A stretch of DNA of 64,000 nucleotides from Lachnospiraceae bacterium (GTDB lineage: Bacteria > Bacillota > Clostridia > Lachnospirales > Lachnospiraceae): contig JAFQCK010000159.1 of assembly GCA_017416465.1 (NCBI GenBank), positions 1 to 64,000 of the forward strand, in the 5' to 3' direction. Of the stretch, positions 18,217 through 28,070 are shown piece by piece. The notes under the pieces are model-generated. The model worked only from the letters and a program-made list of their open reading frames with translations, was not told the origin of the DNA and did not search any database. Position 1 is the first letter of the stretch, and every line of letters begins with the position of its first letter. The position numbers and the translations under genes are program-made.

Positions 18217-18705
18217 TTAGTTTAAATGCTCTTTAATTCTTCCTTCAATATACTCTATAGTACTTGGAAGGAATGTCATTATATTTATGCAACCTACTCC
18301 CTGAGCCTCACTTGCTTCATGTGCAAGAACAACTTTCTTAAGTCTGTAATCATTATGTCCGTCAAGAATCATAATTGAAAGTCTAGGCTGTCCATCTTTA
18401 TACATTACATAGCTATAATTACTTGCTTTTGAATCTGCATAAAAAATAGATGCGTCTACATTTGCTTTAAGTTCATAATTCGGATATTTTTCACTACAAA
18501 CACTCTTAAGTCTCTTCTCAACACCTCTTCTTGACCTATCATCATTAACCGATGAATAGCTTCTTTCAGGCTTATTCTCATTATACGAATGTGTTCTTGA
18601 ATCCACATCACTATCAGATAAAACTTTTCCAACTACTGTATCTCCAAGCTTGTCATTCAACATTTCTTTTGCTTTTTTTGCAAATAAATCTCCTAAAAAT
18701 CCCAT
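18217..18705 (-). CDS. Hypothetical protein upstream of the reverse transcriptase
   Basis: 162 residues starting at the ATG nine bases after AAGGAG (an ATG two codons earlier is too close). The N-terminus (GFLGDLFAKKAKEMLNDKLGD) is an amphipathic helix and a low-complexity Ser/Arg/Asp linker follows. The C-terminal 95 residues form a compact alpha/beta domain (ELKANVDASIFYADSKASNYSYVMYKDGQPRLSIMIL, then EASEAQGVGCINIMTFLPS). It has the order of an endonuclease-like or SH3-less restriction fold, but I see no convincing catalytic motif. Same strand, about 316 bp before the reverse transcriptase; a link is possible only. Confidence 0.7.
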   Translation of the reverse strand: MGFLGDLFAKKAKEMLNDKLGDTVVGKVLSDSDVDSRTHSYNENKPERSYSSVNDDRSRRGVEKRLKSVCSEKYPNYELKANVDASIFYADSKASNYSYVMYKDGQPRLSIMILDGHNDYRLKKVVLAHEASEAQGVGCINIMTFLPSTIEYIEGRIKEHLN

Positions 18706-18826
18706 TAACATTCTCCTTGTACATATTTTCTCGAAACGTTTGTATCTCTAACACATCTTAGCATATTTTTATATATTATTCAAATAATGTTTTACAACTC
18801 TTCAATTCGCAAAACCACTAATTCAT

Positions 18827-21800
18827 TTAATTATTATTTGAAAATTCAGAAAAATATGCTGTCATTCTTCTAGATGTTGCTTCTTGCTTATAGTCTTCAT
18901 TATCAACCCACATTTCACACTGCTCAATAACAATTCTAAGCGCATCTTCCATTCCTTCAGGTGGATACTTGTATTTTTTTAGCAATCTTTTTACTTTCTT
19001 TCTCATAGATGCTCTTGCAGATTCCTTTTTCTCCCAATCAACAGTCCTAGAACTGCGAAGTTCCTCTGTAAGTTCTTTAGTGATTGCAATGAGTTGGGCA
19101 TTTTCATAGAAATCTTTTACTGCTTTCGGTCTTGTCAACGCATCATAAAAAGCAAGTTCCTCATCTGACAGACCCATTTCGACGCCAGCCTTATGAGCAT
19201 TGCTAATGTCCCGAGCCATATTCATCAGTTCCTCTATCACTTCTTCATTAGTCAACATTCCATTCAAATAAGCTTTTATTACTCGGTCAAGCATAGAAGA
19301 AAATTCTTGCGATTTTACAACATTCGTTCTCTTATATATTTTCACTTGCTCAGCAATCAATTTCTTCAACAACTCTATAGACAGATTTTTTTCCGGCATC
19401 TTCGACACTTCTTCCATAAACGCAGTATTAAACAGATTGAACTCTGCATCTACATCCGTGAACAATTTAATAACACCATCACTCTGTACACTCTGCTTAA
19501 GTAATTCATTTATCTGAACATTTATCTCTTTAAAAGAAATCGGTCCAGGTCGAACCACCTTAATCAATACAGATCTAACGGTTTCAAAATATGCCTCTTC
19601 ACGTCTCTCATCTGCTGTTGCAATACTCTTTGACAACGAATATGCTTGTCGCATCATATAGCATTCTGTCAAATAATATTCAAGTGTTTCTGCATTTTGT
19701 GGAGCCGACAAGAAGTTCACACCACCTGTTATAAGATTTGCTCTTCGTAAGTCACTCTCAGTTGTCATAAATTCGCTGTAATCATAACCATACATCAATT
19801 CTCTACACACAGATAACTTTTCTTGGAATTTCAAATAGGCAGTCTTTGACACATCCATATTGCTAAACTTCTTTTGGTCGGCATCCGTATATTGCCTCAT
19901 AGCCGATTTCAAAGCAGACGCAATTCCTATGTAGTCAACAATCAATCCACCCTCTTTATCCTTAAATACACGATTAACACGGGCGATTGCCTGCATAAGA
20001 TTATGCCCCTTCATCGGTTTAAAGATATACATTGTAGACATTGACGGAACATCAAAACCAGTTAGCCACATATCAACTACAATTGCAATCTTAAATTCAC
20101 TTGCATTATCTTTAAATTCCCTTGCAAGACCTTCTCTATAAGATTTGTTACCGGTCAATTCTTTCCATTTAATTGGATCTTGGTTGCCTCCTGTCATGAC
20201 TATTTTAACTTTATTTTCCCACCCCGGACGCATTTCAAGAATTTTCTGATATATCTTTACTGCAATCGTTCTGGAATAAGCAACAATCATAGCCTTGCCA
20301 GTCTGTTCATTCTGGCGACAACTTTCATAATGATCCAATATATCTGTGCACAATGAATTAAGTACCTTTGGTGTACCAAGAACACTATCCATATGTGCCA
20401 ATTCATGTTTACTCTTTTCGATATCTACTTCATTTGCATTAGCTTTTAAGCGTTCATAAGTTTCATCTATCTGAGCAACAATCTCAGGATCAAGTTCCAG
20501 TTTAATTACGCGGCTCTCATAATAAATCGGTCTGGTAGCACCATCCGCCACTGCCTGAGACATATCGTAAATATCAATATAGTTACCAAATACTTCTAAA
20601 GTGTTTCTATCTTCCAACTCAATCGGTGTTCCGGTAAATCCTATGTATGTTGCATGAGGAAGTGCATTTCTAACACGTCTTGCATTACCAATAGTGATTT
20701 TACCCGTCTTTGCATTAACGCGCTCCTCAAAACCATATTGGCTTCTATGAGCCTCATCAGCCATCACTACAATATTCCTTCTAGTAGAAAGTGGTTCATC
20801 ACTCTCTTCAAACTTCTGCATAGTGGTAAAAATAATACCATTTGCAGTTCTTCCATCCAGCCAGTCCATAAGAGCAATTGTCTTAGAATCATTTTGCTTC
20901 TCCTCATCTGATAATCGTCTTTTTTCTGCCTGTACCGGTGTCTGTCTCAAAAAATCCTTGCACTTTGAAAACTGAGCAAATAATTGATCATCCAGGTCAT
21001 TTCTATCTGTAATAACAACTATCGTTGGGCTATTCAATGCCTCTTGCAAATATTTTGTATAAAATACCATAGATAATGATTTACCACTACCCTGCGTATG
21101 CCAGAATACACCGCCACGACCATCTCCACCATCCGCACTTGCTTTTCTAGTAGACTCCACAGCTTTCTTTACAGCAAAAAACTGATGGTATGCTGCCAAA
21201 ATTTTTGCATCCCCTGTAATCTCTTTTGAAAAACAGATAAAATTATGTAAAATATCAAGCAAGCGGTCTTTCGCAAACATACCTCTTATCAAAGTTGTAA
21301 AATCTGCAAATCTAGTATCCTCATAATCACCATCAACAGTCTTCCATTCCATAAAACGATCAATCGATGCTGTGATGGTACCAGCCTTCGTCTGTGACTG
21401 ATCACTGATTACACAGAAAGCATTATAAATAAAGAAGCTCTCTATAGACTTCTTATAATTCTGAATTTGCTGATATGCTTCATCTATCGTAACAGAATCC
21501 GCCTTCGGAGATTTTAACTCCATTACAACAACCGGCATACCATTCAGGAATATTACAATATCCGGGCGTTTTGTTTCATATTCCTCATATGTCCACTGAT
21601 TCGCCACAATAAAACTGTTCTTTACAGGAGTATCATAATCTACCAACCTTACAATTTCACTTATTTCCTCTCCATTTTTTTGATATGATACCGTGACACC
21701 ATTCTGAATGTAATCCGTAAAAATTTCATTCTTAGACACAAGGCTTCCCACTTCATAATCCTTGATTTTCATTATAGCCTCATCAATGGCTACTGCAGGC

Positions 21801-21961
21801 AACTTCGAATTAATGGATTCCAATGAACTCCTTAGTTGTTCTTCATACAAAGGGTTATGTGTATCTCTTTTTATGTCAGGTCCATAAAGGTGTGTATATC
21901 CGAGTTTTTCAAATAATTCAACTATAGAATTTTCATAACTTGATTCATTAAAACCAGACAT
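18827..21961 (-). CDS. hsdR: Type I restriction enzyme subunit R (HsdR)
   Basis: 1044 residues, full length. The N-terminal nuclease core is RPDIVIFLNGMPVVVMELKSP (about 152-172). The translocase motifs are HTQGSGKSLSM (Walker A, about 291-301) and VVMADEAHRSQYG (DEAH box, about 400-412), with TYIGFTGTPIEL and QAIARVNRVF (motif VI) following. It cuts DNA after ATP-driven translocation as part of the HsdR2M2S complex. SD AGGAGGTGAAAATTA. It is the last gene of the island, 69 bp after hsdS; the gap holds one of the inversion half-sites. Confidence 0.97.
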   Translation of the reverse strand: MSGFNESSYENSIVELFEKLGYTHLYGPDIKRDTHNPLYEEQLRSSLESINSKLPAVAIDEAIMKIKDYEVGSLVSKNEIFTDYIQNGVTVSYQKNGEEISEIVRLVDYDTPVKNSFIVANQWTYEEYETKRPDIVIFLNGMPVVVMELKSPKADSVTIDEAYQQIQNYKKSIESFFIYNAFCVISDQSQTKAGTITASIDRFMEWKTVDGDYEDTRFADFTTLIRGMFAKDRLLDILHNFICFSKEITGDAKILAAYHQFFAVKKAVESTRKASADGGDGRGGVFWHTQGSGKSLSMVFYTKYLQEALNSPTIVVITDRNDLDDQLFAQFSKCKDFLRQTPVQAEKRRLSDEEKQNDSKTIALMDWLDGRTANGIIFTTMQKFEESDEPLSTRRNIVVMADEAHRSQYGFEERVNAKTGKITIGNARRVRNALPHATYIGFTGTPIELEDRNTLEVFGNYIDIYDMSQAVADGATRPIYYESRVIKLELDPEIVAQIDETYERLKANANEVDIEKSKHELAHMDSVLGTPKVLNSLCTDILDHYESCRQNEQTGKAMIVAYSRTIAVKIYQKILEMRPGWENKVKIVMTGGNQDPIKWKELTGNKSYREGLAREFKDNASEFKIAIVVDMWLTGFDVPSMSTMYIFKPMKGHNLMQAIARVNRVFKDKEGGLIVDYIGIASALKSAMRQYTDADQKKFSNMDVSKTAYLKFQEKLSVCRELMYGYDYSEFMTTESDLRRANLITGGVNFLSAPQNAETLEYYLTECYMMRQAYSLSKSIATADERREEAYFETVRSVLIKVVRPGPISFKEINVQINELLKQSVQSDGVIKLFTDVDAEFNLFNTAFMEEVSKMPEKNLSIELLKKLIAEQVKIYKRTNVVKSQEFSSMLDRVIKAYLNGMLTNEEVIEELMNMARDISNAHKAGVEMGLSDEELAFYDALTRPKAVKDFYENAQLIAITKELTEELRSSRTVDWEKKESARASMRKKVKRLLKKYKYPPEGMEDALRIVIEQCEMWVDNEDYKQEATSRRMTAYFSEFSNNN

Positions 21962-22010
21962 TAATTTTCACCTCCTAATCGTATGTTAAAATTTATAATA
22001 TCTAAGTGTA

Positions 22011-22026
22011 GTAAACAATAATTTAG
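22011..22026 (+). repeat. Inversion half-site a (3' side of active hsdS)
   Basis: GTAAACAATAATTTAG, four bases after the hsdS stop codon. Inverted relative to the half-site in the middle of hsdS (22668-22699) and identical over 16 bases to the half-site at 25976-25991. Confidence 0.9.
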
Positions 22027-22030
22027 TGGC

Positions 22031-23215
22031 TTAGATGTCCACTTTGGAAACATCAATATCGCCTGACATTAGCTTCGGAAGCAAACTATCCCTCATGGAT
22101 GATAATGCTCGATTTTGTTCTTCTAAAACTCTTTGTTGTTCAAAGAGAGGCGTGCAAAATTCATTAAACTTTGCAAGTGTTTCCTCGTCAGGAATAAGTG
22201 CAGGCACAATTTTCATTGTGCTTCCTGACACTTCCTTAAAGGTGGAACCTGAAGCCATCCCTTCTATTATCGGAAGGTTTGCTTTTAGAAAATGGTAAAT
22301 AAATGGTGTACCAATTTCAGGGTTTGGAACAACTGACTTAAATCCTTGATTGGTTGTCACTTCACCAGCAGCAATTGCAATGTATCCAATTGGTGCACGA
22401 GATGAAAACAGCACCGTTCCTCTTTGCATGATGCTGGCGCTGCTATTTTTTAATCCAAGTTCTGTAATATCATTTTCACCACGAGCAACAAACTTGGATT
22501 TGTTTACAGACAGGTCTTTTGGTGTAATCCATGCAATACCTCGTTCTGTATAATACTCCGGCTTAGATTTTGATGGTGTACTACCACCAATAACTGTTCC
22601 AAGATCACTAATAGTGCCAATTTTCCATTCAGAGCTTGCGTTTTTCACAAAAAGCTCTTGATATAGCGCCTGAGCTTGTTGCTCTAAATTATTGTTTATC
22701 AATTCATTAGTACTCATCTTTTGCTCAATACAGGACAAAACACTTACAATTTTTTTCTGAGTTTCCTTGTTTGGCAAATTAACTTTCATAGGAGCAAGTT
22801 CCGATGAAAATGTAATCTGCGGAAATGTACCAGAACGTGTTTCTGCTAAATGCTGCAACTCTGCTATTACATAATTTGATTTTAATAAGACAAATAAAAA
22901 TTCAGGCAAAACATTATCTTTGTGTCGTAAAACCATTAACTTTGTTGAAGCTATATAGTTTGAAGTCTCGTCGAAATCAACGAAAGCAAATCTTTTATTA
23001 ATTGGTCGTATTTCAGAATATAAAATATCACTTTTCTTGAAAGTCTTTTTAAATTGCCCTTTTAGTTTTTTATTTTCAACTACTTTATGATTCAATACCT
23101 TACCTTCTAAAACATCAGAAGTATTAATCAAAACAACTTTTTCATCCTTGCCTCTATAGGTATCAGAAACACTATTACACAAATCTCCAATGGTACATTC
23201 TTTCCATTCTGCCAT
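22031..23215 (-). CDS. hsdS: Type I restriction specificity subunit HsdS, active copy
   Basis: 394 residues with two target-recognition domains (about 5-160 and 195-365). Each is followed by a conserved helical spacer: INNNLEQQAQALYQELF in the middle and LFEQQRVLEEQNRALSSMRDSLLPKLMSGDIDVSKVDI at the end. It sets the recognition sequence of the methylase and nuclease. The middle spacer is encoded by a 32-bp sequence repeated in inverse at 25375-25406, and an inverted 16-bp site lies just behind the stop. The C-terminal recognition half is thus an exchangeable cassette, currently joined in frame. It lies 14 bp after the recombinase gene. Confidence 0.95.
   Translation of the reverse strand: MAEWKECTIGDLCNSVSDTYRGKDEKVVLINTSDVLEGKVLNHKVVENKKLKGQFKKTFKKSDILYSEIRPINKRFAFVDFDETSNYIASTKLMVLRHKDNVLPEFLFVLLKSNYVIAELQHLAETRSGTFPQITFSSELAPMKVNLPNKETQKKIVSVLSCIEQKMSTNELINNNLEQQAQALYQELFVKNASSEWKIGTISDLGTVIGGSTPSKSKPEYYTERGIAWITPKDLSVNKSKFVARGENDITELGLKNSSASIMQRGTVLFSSRAPIGYIAIAAGEVTTNQGFKSVVPNPEIGTPFIYHFLKANLPIIEGMASGSTFKEVSGSTMKIVPALIPDEETLAKFNEFCTPLFEQQRVLEEQNRALSSMRDSLLPKLMSGDIDVSKVDI
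22668..22699 (-). repeat. Inversion half-site b (inside hsdS)
   Basis: A 32-bp sequence encoding the central spacer of HsdS, containing the core TAAACAATAATTTAG on the minus strand. It is perfectly repeated on the plus strand at 25375-25406. Confidence 0.92.
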
Positions 23216-23229
23216 AATTAAATTCCTTT

Positions 23230-24213
23230 CTAACCAATATATTTTCTATGAGCAATCTTGACATTACTCTGTTTAACCATTGCGTACTGTAAAGTCGTAT
23301 CAATTCGCTTATGCCCCAAAAGTTGCTGTAACTGTTCTATAGGCATACCTTTATCTATTGCCATCGTTGCAAGAGTTCTCCTAAATTTATGTGGATGTAC
23401 CTTTTGCAATCCTAGTTGTTTTCCAAATTTACGAAGTCTTGATTCTATACCACCAATCGTAATACGACTATATGGTGCTTTTAATGATACAAACAAAGCT
23501 ACATTATCATCTGTCCTTCTAGCTAGGTATTCTTGTAAATGTATTTTTGTTCTAGCATCAAAATACACAATACGTTCTTTATCACCTTTACCAAATACAA
23601 TACACTCTCGCTCGTTAAAATCAATATCTTCACGATTCAAAAGAACCATTTCTCCAATTCTCATTCCTGTCGATGCTAGCATATCAATAATCGCTAAATC
23701 CCTTATTTCATCGCAATTATCACGCATAAGTTCTAAAGCTTCATCAGAATAGGTTTCCTTAATATTACTTGCAGTCTTTACCCTGTGTATTCTTCTAACA
23801 GGACTCTTAAGAATATAATCCTCATCCTCAAGCCAAGAAAAAAAGCTTGATAAAATCCTACGTATATTATCAATTGTCACTCGACTTGACTGCTTCTTAG
23901 CTTGATAATCTGTAAGATAAGTACGAATATCATCTGTCGTAATATGCTTTATATTCTTTCCTACACTATTAATTGTAGCCTCTATTGTAGCTTGATAATA
24001 TTTCAATGATTTTTCAGAGCAACCTTCTATACGCTTAGCCGATAAGAACAGCCCTACAAAATCCTGTTCTTTTGAAATATTTTTATTCTCATTCTCTGTA
24101 ATTTCATAATTGAATAATGCATGCTGCATTACTTCCTGTAATCTTTCGATTTGAGCATTACTCAAGTATTGCAACATATCCCTAACAACATCATTAATTA
24201 AATTATTTTTCAT
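23230..24213 (-). CDS. Tyrosine recombinase, probable HsdS inversion enzyme
   Basis: 327 residues. An N-terminal SAM-like core-binding domain (about 70-150) precedes the catalytic domain. Catalytic residues are Arg in STGMRIGE, Lys in GKGDKERIVYF, HPHKFRRT (His/Arg) and LGHKRIDTTLQYA with the final His and nucleophile Tyr. It resembles XerC/D-like invertases sitting beside multi-hsdS loci (as in streptococcal and Bacteroides systems). Its position between two hsdS genes with inverted cores makes them its likely substrates (inference). SD AAAGGAGAAAGACT. About 14 bp separate it from hsdS. Confidence 0.93.
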   Translation of the reverse strand: MKNNLINDVVRDMLQYLSNAQIERLQEVMQHALFNYEITENENKNISKEQDFVGLFLSAKRIEGCSEKSLKYYQATIEATINSVGKNIKHITTDDIRTYLTDYQAKKQSSRVTIDNIRRILSSFFSWLEDEDYILKSPVRRIHRVKTASNIKETYSDEALELMRDNCDEIRDLAIIDMLASTGMRIGEMVLLNREDIDFNERECIVFGKGDKERIVYFDARTKIHLQEYLARRTDDNVALFVSLKAPYSRITIGGIESRLRKFGKQLGLQKVHPHKFRRTLATMAIDKGMPIEQLQQLLGHKRIDTTLQYAMVKQSNVKIAHRKYIG

Positions 24214-24245
24214 AGTCTTTCTCCTTTACTTTAGAGAACGACTCG

Positions 24246-24279
24246 CAACGGCAGTTCTTTTGATTAACTCCTGCCGTTG
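24246..24279. other. Hairpin between rhuM and recombinase genes
   Basis: CAACGGCAG (24246-24254) pairs with CTGCCGTTG (24271-24279). No T-run follows on the minus strand, so it may be an mRNA-processing or attenuating hairpin rather than a full terminator. Confidence 0.5.
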
Positions 24280-24293
24280 ATAGGAGCTATATA

Positions 24294-25346
24294 TTATTTC
24301 TTTTTAGAAATACTTTTAGCTTGTTCTTCAAGCTCCAGGATATACCTGTCATAATCTGACATAAATAATTTATCCTGAATAACTCGATATTTTTCAAATT
24401 CCGTTTCAGCATGTAATTTGGCAATTGCAGCTGTGACCTTTCCTGCATCATTCAACAATCCATATTCAAACATTTCAATAAATCTATTCAATCTTACTTC
24501 CCAATCTTCCATCGTTAACGGAATGTGACGCAACGTCATGCTTTCAGCAAAATCAAGATATGCAGATACCATTCGTTCAAGTTGTTCCATTTCATTTTTA
24601 GACAAATAGTTTTTTGCAATAGAAACATCACTCTTATTTATTTTACCATTTGGTGCATCAGCCCAAGTAGTTAATCCCATATGTTCTTTTGTATGGTCAG
24701 CTCTTTCCATAATCAATTCAGCAGCAGTATGACCATGAACTGCAAAATGCATTTTATTTTGTACCGTTGCATAGAAACGCTTTGTAGCAGCAGCGGTTCT
24801 ATCATAATCAACAGCAGTCGCATAAAGATCAGTAACCTTTTGATAGAATTTTCTTTCACTAGCCCTAATTTCACGAATTTTTTCAAGTTGATCATCAAAA
24901 TATTTTTCACTCAGATATGTTCCGCGCTTAATTCTCTCAACATCCATAATCCAACCCTTGATGGTGTAATCTTTTGCAATTTGATTTACCCATTTACGAA
25001 ATTGAACTGCTCTTTCCGAATTAACTTTAAACCCAACTGCAATAATCATTTCCAAAGAATAATGATTTGTATTATATGCTTTTCCATCTTCGGCAGTTAT
25101 CCTAAATTTTCGGATAACTGAATCCTCTTGCAACTCGCTATCTTTAAATATTTTTTTTACATGATAATTGATAGTTCTAACATCCACATCATACAAAATC
25201 GCCATCATTTTTTGAGATAACCAAATATTTTCATCTTCATATCGCATCTCAACATTATTTTCTTCACCGCCAACTGAAGCAACATATGTTAAATATTCTG
25301 CTGCACTTGAACGAATCGTGATTTCTTCTTTCTTTTTCTTAGACAT
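24294..25346 (-). CDS. RhuM family protein
   Basis: 350 residues from the ATG preceded by AAAGGGGAAAATACAT. It shows the RhuM pattern: EMRYEDENIWLSQKMMAILYDVDVRTINYHVKKIF (DNA-binding-like N-terminus), then FRITAEDGKAYNTNHYSLEMIIAVGFKVNSERAVQFRKWVN, and the C-terminal Fic/DOC-like AELIMERADHTKEHMGLTTW. RhuM proteins are common passengers in type I restriction loci. Their function is unknown, with a toxin-like or defence accessory role suspected. It sits between the interrupted hsdS and the recombinase. Confidence 0.9.
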   Translation of the reverse strand: MSKKKKEEITIRSSAAEYLTYVASVGGEENNVEMRYEDENIWLSQKMMAILYDVDVRTINYHVKKIFKDSELQEDSVIRKFRITAEDGKAYNTNHYSLEMIIAVGFKVNSERAVQFRKWVNQIAKDYTIKGWIMDVERIKRGTYLSEKYFDDQLEKIREIRASERKFYQKVTDLYATAVDYDRTAAATKRFYATVQNKMHFAVHGHTAAELIMERADHTKEHMGLTTWADAPNGKINKSDVSIAKNYLSKNEMEQLERMVSAYLDFAESMTLRHIPLTMEDWEVRLNRFIEMFEYGLLNDAGKVTAAIAKLHAETEFEKYRVIQDKLFMSDYDRYILELEEQAKSISKKK

Positions 25347-25374
25347 ATGTATTTTCCCCTTTCTACAAATTAAT

Positions 25375-25406
25375 ATAAACAATAATTTAGAGCAACAAGC
25401 TCAGGC
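25375..25406 (+). repeat. Inversion half-site c (start of silent hsdS half)
   Basis: Identical 32-bp copy, in opposite orientation, of the sequence at 22668-22699 inside hsdS. It encodes the spacer NNNLEQQAQA that begins the silent C-terminal cassette. Confidence 0.92.
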
Positions 25407-25971
25407 AATCTTTGATAAAATGTTCCCTAACACTTCCTTGGGACAAAATAATATTGGTGACACTATTACACCAAAGAGAGGAAAAGGCTTACTGTCCAAA
25501 AAAGCTGTATTTGGTGATGTTCCAGTAGTAGCAGGCGGATTGGAACCCGCTACTTATCATAATGTTGCTAATACGCAAGCCCCGGTACTTGCTATTTCGG
25601 CATCTGGTGCTAATGCCGGCTATGTTAGTTTGTGGAATATTCCTATTTGGTCATCTGATTCATCTTATATTGACAGTACAATGACAGATGATGTTTATTT
25701 TTGGTATGTCTTATTAAAGAAAAGACAAAATGAAATCTATGATGCACAAACTGGTTCCGCACAACCACACATATATCCTCAACATATTGCTTCGATGCCT
25801 ATGATTGAGATTACACAAGCTGAAATAAGTCAATTTACCTCTATTGTTACACCAATGTTTGAAACAATAGGGCATAACAAAGAAGAAAATTCTCGATTAA
25901 CCACGTTGAGAGATACGCTTTTACCCAAACTCATGTCTGGCAAACTTGATGTAACCCAAATTGATATTTAG
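25375..25971 (+). pseudogene. hsdS: Silent HsdS C-terminal half, inverted cassette
   Basis: Reads in the opposite sense to the rest of the island and has no start codon with an SD of its own. It encodes the central spacer (NNNLEQQAQAIFDKMF), a second target-recognition domain (about 170 residues) and the terminal spacer RLTTLRDTLLPKLMSGKLDVTQIDI. The end parallels that of the active HsdS (KLMSGDIDVSKVDI). Flanked by half-sites c and d, it would join in frame to the N-terminal half at 25992-26531 if inverted. It is a stored alternative specificity module, not decayed sequence. Confidence 0.93.
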
Positions 25972-26531
25972 GCAGCTAAATTATTGTTTACCTTATTATT
26001 ATTTTCAATTTTTTCTCTTATCAGTTCAAAAAACGAAACCACTTTTCTCTGATATTCAACCTCTGGTACCTCAAAAACAATCTTCTTAAATGTAGATGTT
26101 GCTCGTGCCAGTGCAGGAACTCCTACCTGAGAAGCATTTGCCAAAAGTTTATGTTTGCCTTGTGGTGTATGAAGATAGTACACCATATACTCTGGTAATA
26201 TCCTTTCGTTACATTTCACTCTAAACTGACTCTGTGATATAACATATCTATCACGCGTTGAATTTTGTGGTATAAATACAGCTTGTCCCAATGTCCCACG
26301 ATGTGTTATTACAACATCTCCTCTAAATGCATTTGCTTTTCCTAAAGAATCTGCTTTTTCTTGTGTAACGTAGCCAAACGAATCTTCATTCAAAGAAAAT
26401 CCAACCAAATTACTTCCATTAAGCACTGCCACTCCTGAATCAGTAAAGCACTCTTTCTTTATATTTGAACCAAACGGTCCCATCGATATTTCTTCTATAA
26501 GATTTTCAGCCAATATTTCTTCAAAAAACAT
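25968..26531 (-). pseudogene. hsdS: Interrupted hsdS, N-terminal half only (OFF state)
   Basis: About 187 residues: one complete target-recognition domain (MFFEEILAENLIEEISMGPFG to FEVPEVEYQRKVVSFFELIREKIENNNKVNNN), then an abrupt LAA-stop. The stop arises because half-site d (25976-25991) leads into the reversed tail of the silent cassette. Inverting 25376-25990 would restore VNNNL-EQQAQAIF in frame. The ATG at 26531 (AGAGGTGAG upstream) is preferred over one at 26549 inside the hsdM stop. A half-length HsdS can sometimes dimerise and function, so residual activity is possible. Confidence 0.92.
25976..25991 (-). repeat. Inversion half-site d
   Basis: GTAAACAATAATTTAG on the minus strand, identical to half-site a, four bases beyond the stop codon of the silent cassette. 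The layout stop + 4 bp + site is the same at both cassettes. Confidence 0.9.
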
Positions 26532-26545
26532 ATGTTTCTCACCTC

Positions 26546-28069
26546 TCACTCAGCATAGCCAATCGCAGCTAGTTTCTTTTTAATTTCAGCTTCTAGCCTA
26601 TGAGATTCTTTAAACAAACCATATAATTCTGTAGACAATCTTGCCATCTTTTCTTCAAATGGCTCTCCATCATCATCTTGTTCCTCAATCCCCACATATC
26701 TTCCAGGAGTTAATATATAATCCTGTTTAGCAATCTCTTCTGTTGTTACAACAGCACAGAATCCAGGAACATCCTCTAATGTATCTGTAACAAAAGCATT
26801 ATATGTTTCAGCTAGTTTTCCAATGTCATTCTTCTCTGGATCATCAGAACCATCCGTAAGTTCTCTTAATGCACGAGTTACCATCGTTCCCATTTTACGT
26901 GCATCTATGAAAAGGGTTTTCCCTTTTTGTTTCTTATTTTTTGATAAGAACCATAAACAAACAGGAATACCAGTTGTGTAAAACAACTGACTTGGAAGCG
27001 AAATAATACATTCTACCAAATCATCTTCAATAATATTTTTTCGTATTTCACCTTCGCCACCACTCTGTGAAGAAAGTGAACCATTCGCAAGAACCATACC
27101 CATCTTTCCATTTGGTGCTAAATGCCAAATCATATGCTGAATCCATGCGTAGTTCGCATTATTTGCTGGCGGAGTCCCGTACTTCCATCTCTGGTCTTCT
27201 TTTAATTTATCCGCTCCCCAAGAAGAAAGATTAAAAGGCGGATTCGCCATCACATAATCTGCTCTCATAGTTGGATGCTGATCACTTAAAAATGTATCTT
27301 CCGGAAACTCTCCCAAATTACAGTCAATGCCTCTAATTGCTAAATTCATTTTCGCCATTTTCCACGTAGTAGGATTTGATTCCTGTCCGTAAACAGATAT
27401 ATCATTTATTAATCCCTGATGATGTTTAACAAATTCCGCAGACTGTACAAACATTCCTCCTGCACCACAGCATGGGTCATACACACGACCATTAAACGGT
27501 TGTAAAATTTCTACTATTGTTCTTACAACACATGATGGTGTATAAAATTGTCCGGCATTCTTACCTTCCTGTTCTGCAAAGTTTCTAAGACAATATTCAT
27601 ATGTTCTGCCCAATAAGTCTTTTTCATCTGCTCCATCTGTCATTTTAACATTAGAAAAAAGGTCTACTACATCACCTAATCTACGTTTATCAAGCTCCTG
27701 TCTAGCAAAATTCTTAGGCAAAATCCCCTTTAATTTCTTATTTTCTGCTTCAATGGCAATCATCGCCTTATCAATAACTGTCCCAATTTCTTCTTTGTGT
27801 GCTACCACTGCTATATCTTTCCATCTGGCACCTGCTGGAACGTAGAAAATATTTTCAGAATAATACTCATCTTTATCCTCTTCGAATCCTTCACCTTCGT
27901 CTATAAGTTCTTGATACTTTTCATCAAAGCTATCTGAAATGTATTTCAAGAAAATAAGTCCCAGAATAACATTCTTGTATTCAGAAGCATCCATATTTCC
28001 TCTAAGTACACACGCAGCATCCCATATCTCTTTTTCAAATCCTATATCTGCAGTATTCTTCGTTGCCAT
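26546..28069 (-). CDS. hsdM: Type I restriction methyltransferase subunit HsdM
   Basis: 507 residues. SAM-binding motif I DPCCGAGGMFVQS (about 200-212) and catalytic motif IV NPPFNLSSW (about 275-283) identify an N6-adenine methyltransferase. The N-terminal helical domain (EIWDAACVLRGNMDASEYKNVILGLIFLKYISD) is typical. It methylates the target chosen by HsdS. The ATG at 28069 (AAGGAC upstream) was chosen over one ten codons earlier, which lies within the preceding regulator gene. One base separates it from that gene, so regulators and methylase are one operon. Confidence 0.97.
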   Translation of the reverse strand: MATKNTADIGFEKEIWDAACVLRGNMDASEYKNVILGLIFLKYISDSFDEKYQELIDEGEGFEEDKDEYYSENIFYVPAGARWKDIAVVAHKEEIGTVIDKAMIAIEAENKKLKGILPKNFARQELDKRRLGDVVDLFSNVKMTDGADEKDLLGRTYEYCLRNFAEQEGKNAGQFYTPSCVVRTIVEILQPFNGRVYDPCCGAGGMFVQSAEFVKHHQGLINDISVYGQESNPTTWKMAKMNLAIRGIDCNLGEFPEDTFLSDQHPTMRADYVMANPPFNLSSWGADKLKEDQRWKYGTPPANNANYAWIQHMIWHLAPNGKMGMVLANGSLSSQSGGEGEIRKNIIEDDLVECIISLPSQLFYTTGIPVCLWFLSKNKKQKGKTLFIDARKMGTMVTRALRELTDGSDDPEKNDIGKLAETYNAFVTDTLEDVPGFCAVVTTEEIAKQDYILTPGRYVGIEEQDDDGEPFEEKMARLSTELYGLFKESHRLEAEIKKKLAAIGYAE

Positions 28070-28070
28070 A

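Noticed and set aside
25318..25374. Independent start of the silent hsdS half
   Set aside because: The first codons come from the reversed rhuM start region and lack an SD; coding homology begins only at the 32-bp repeat.
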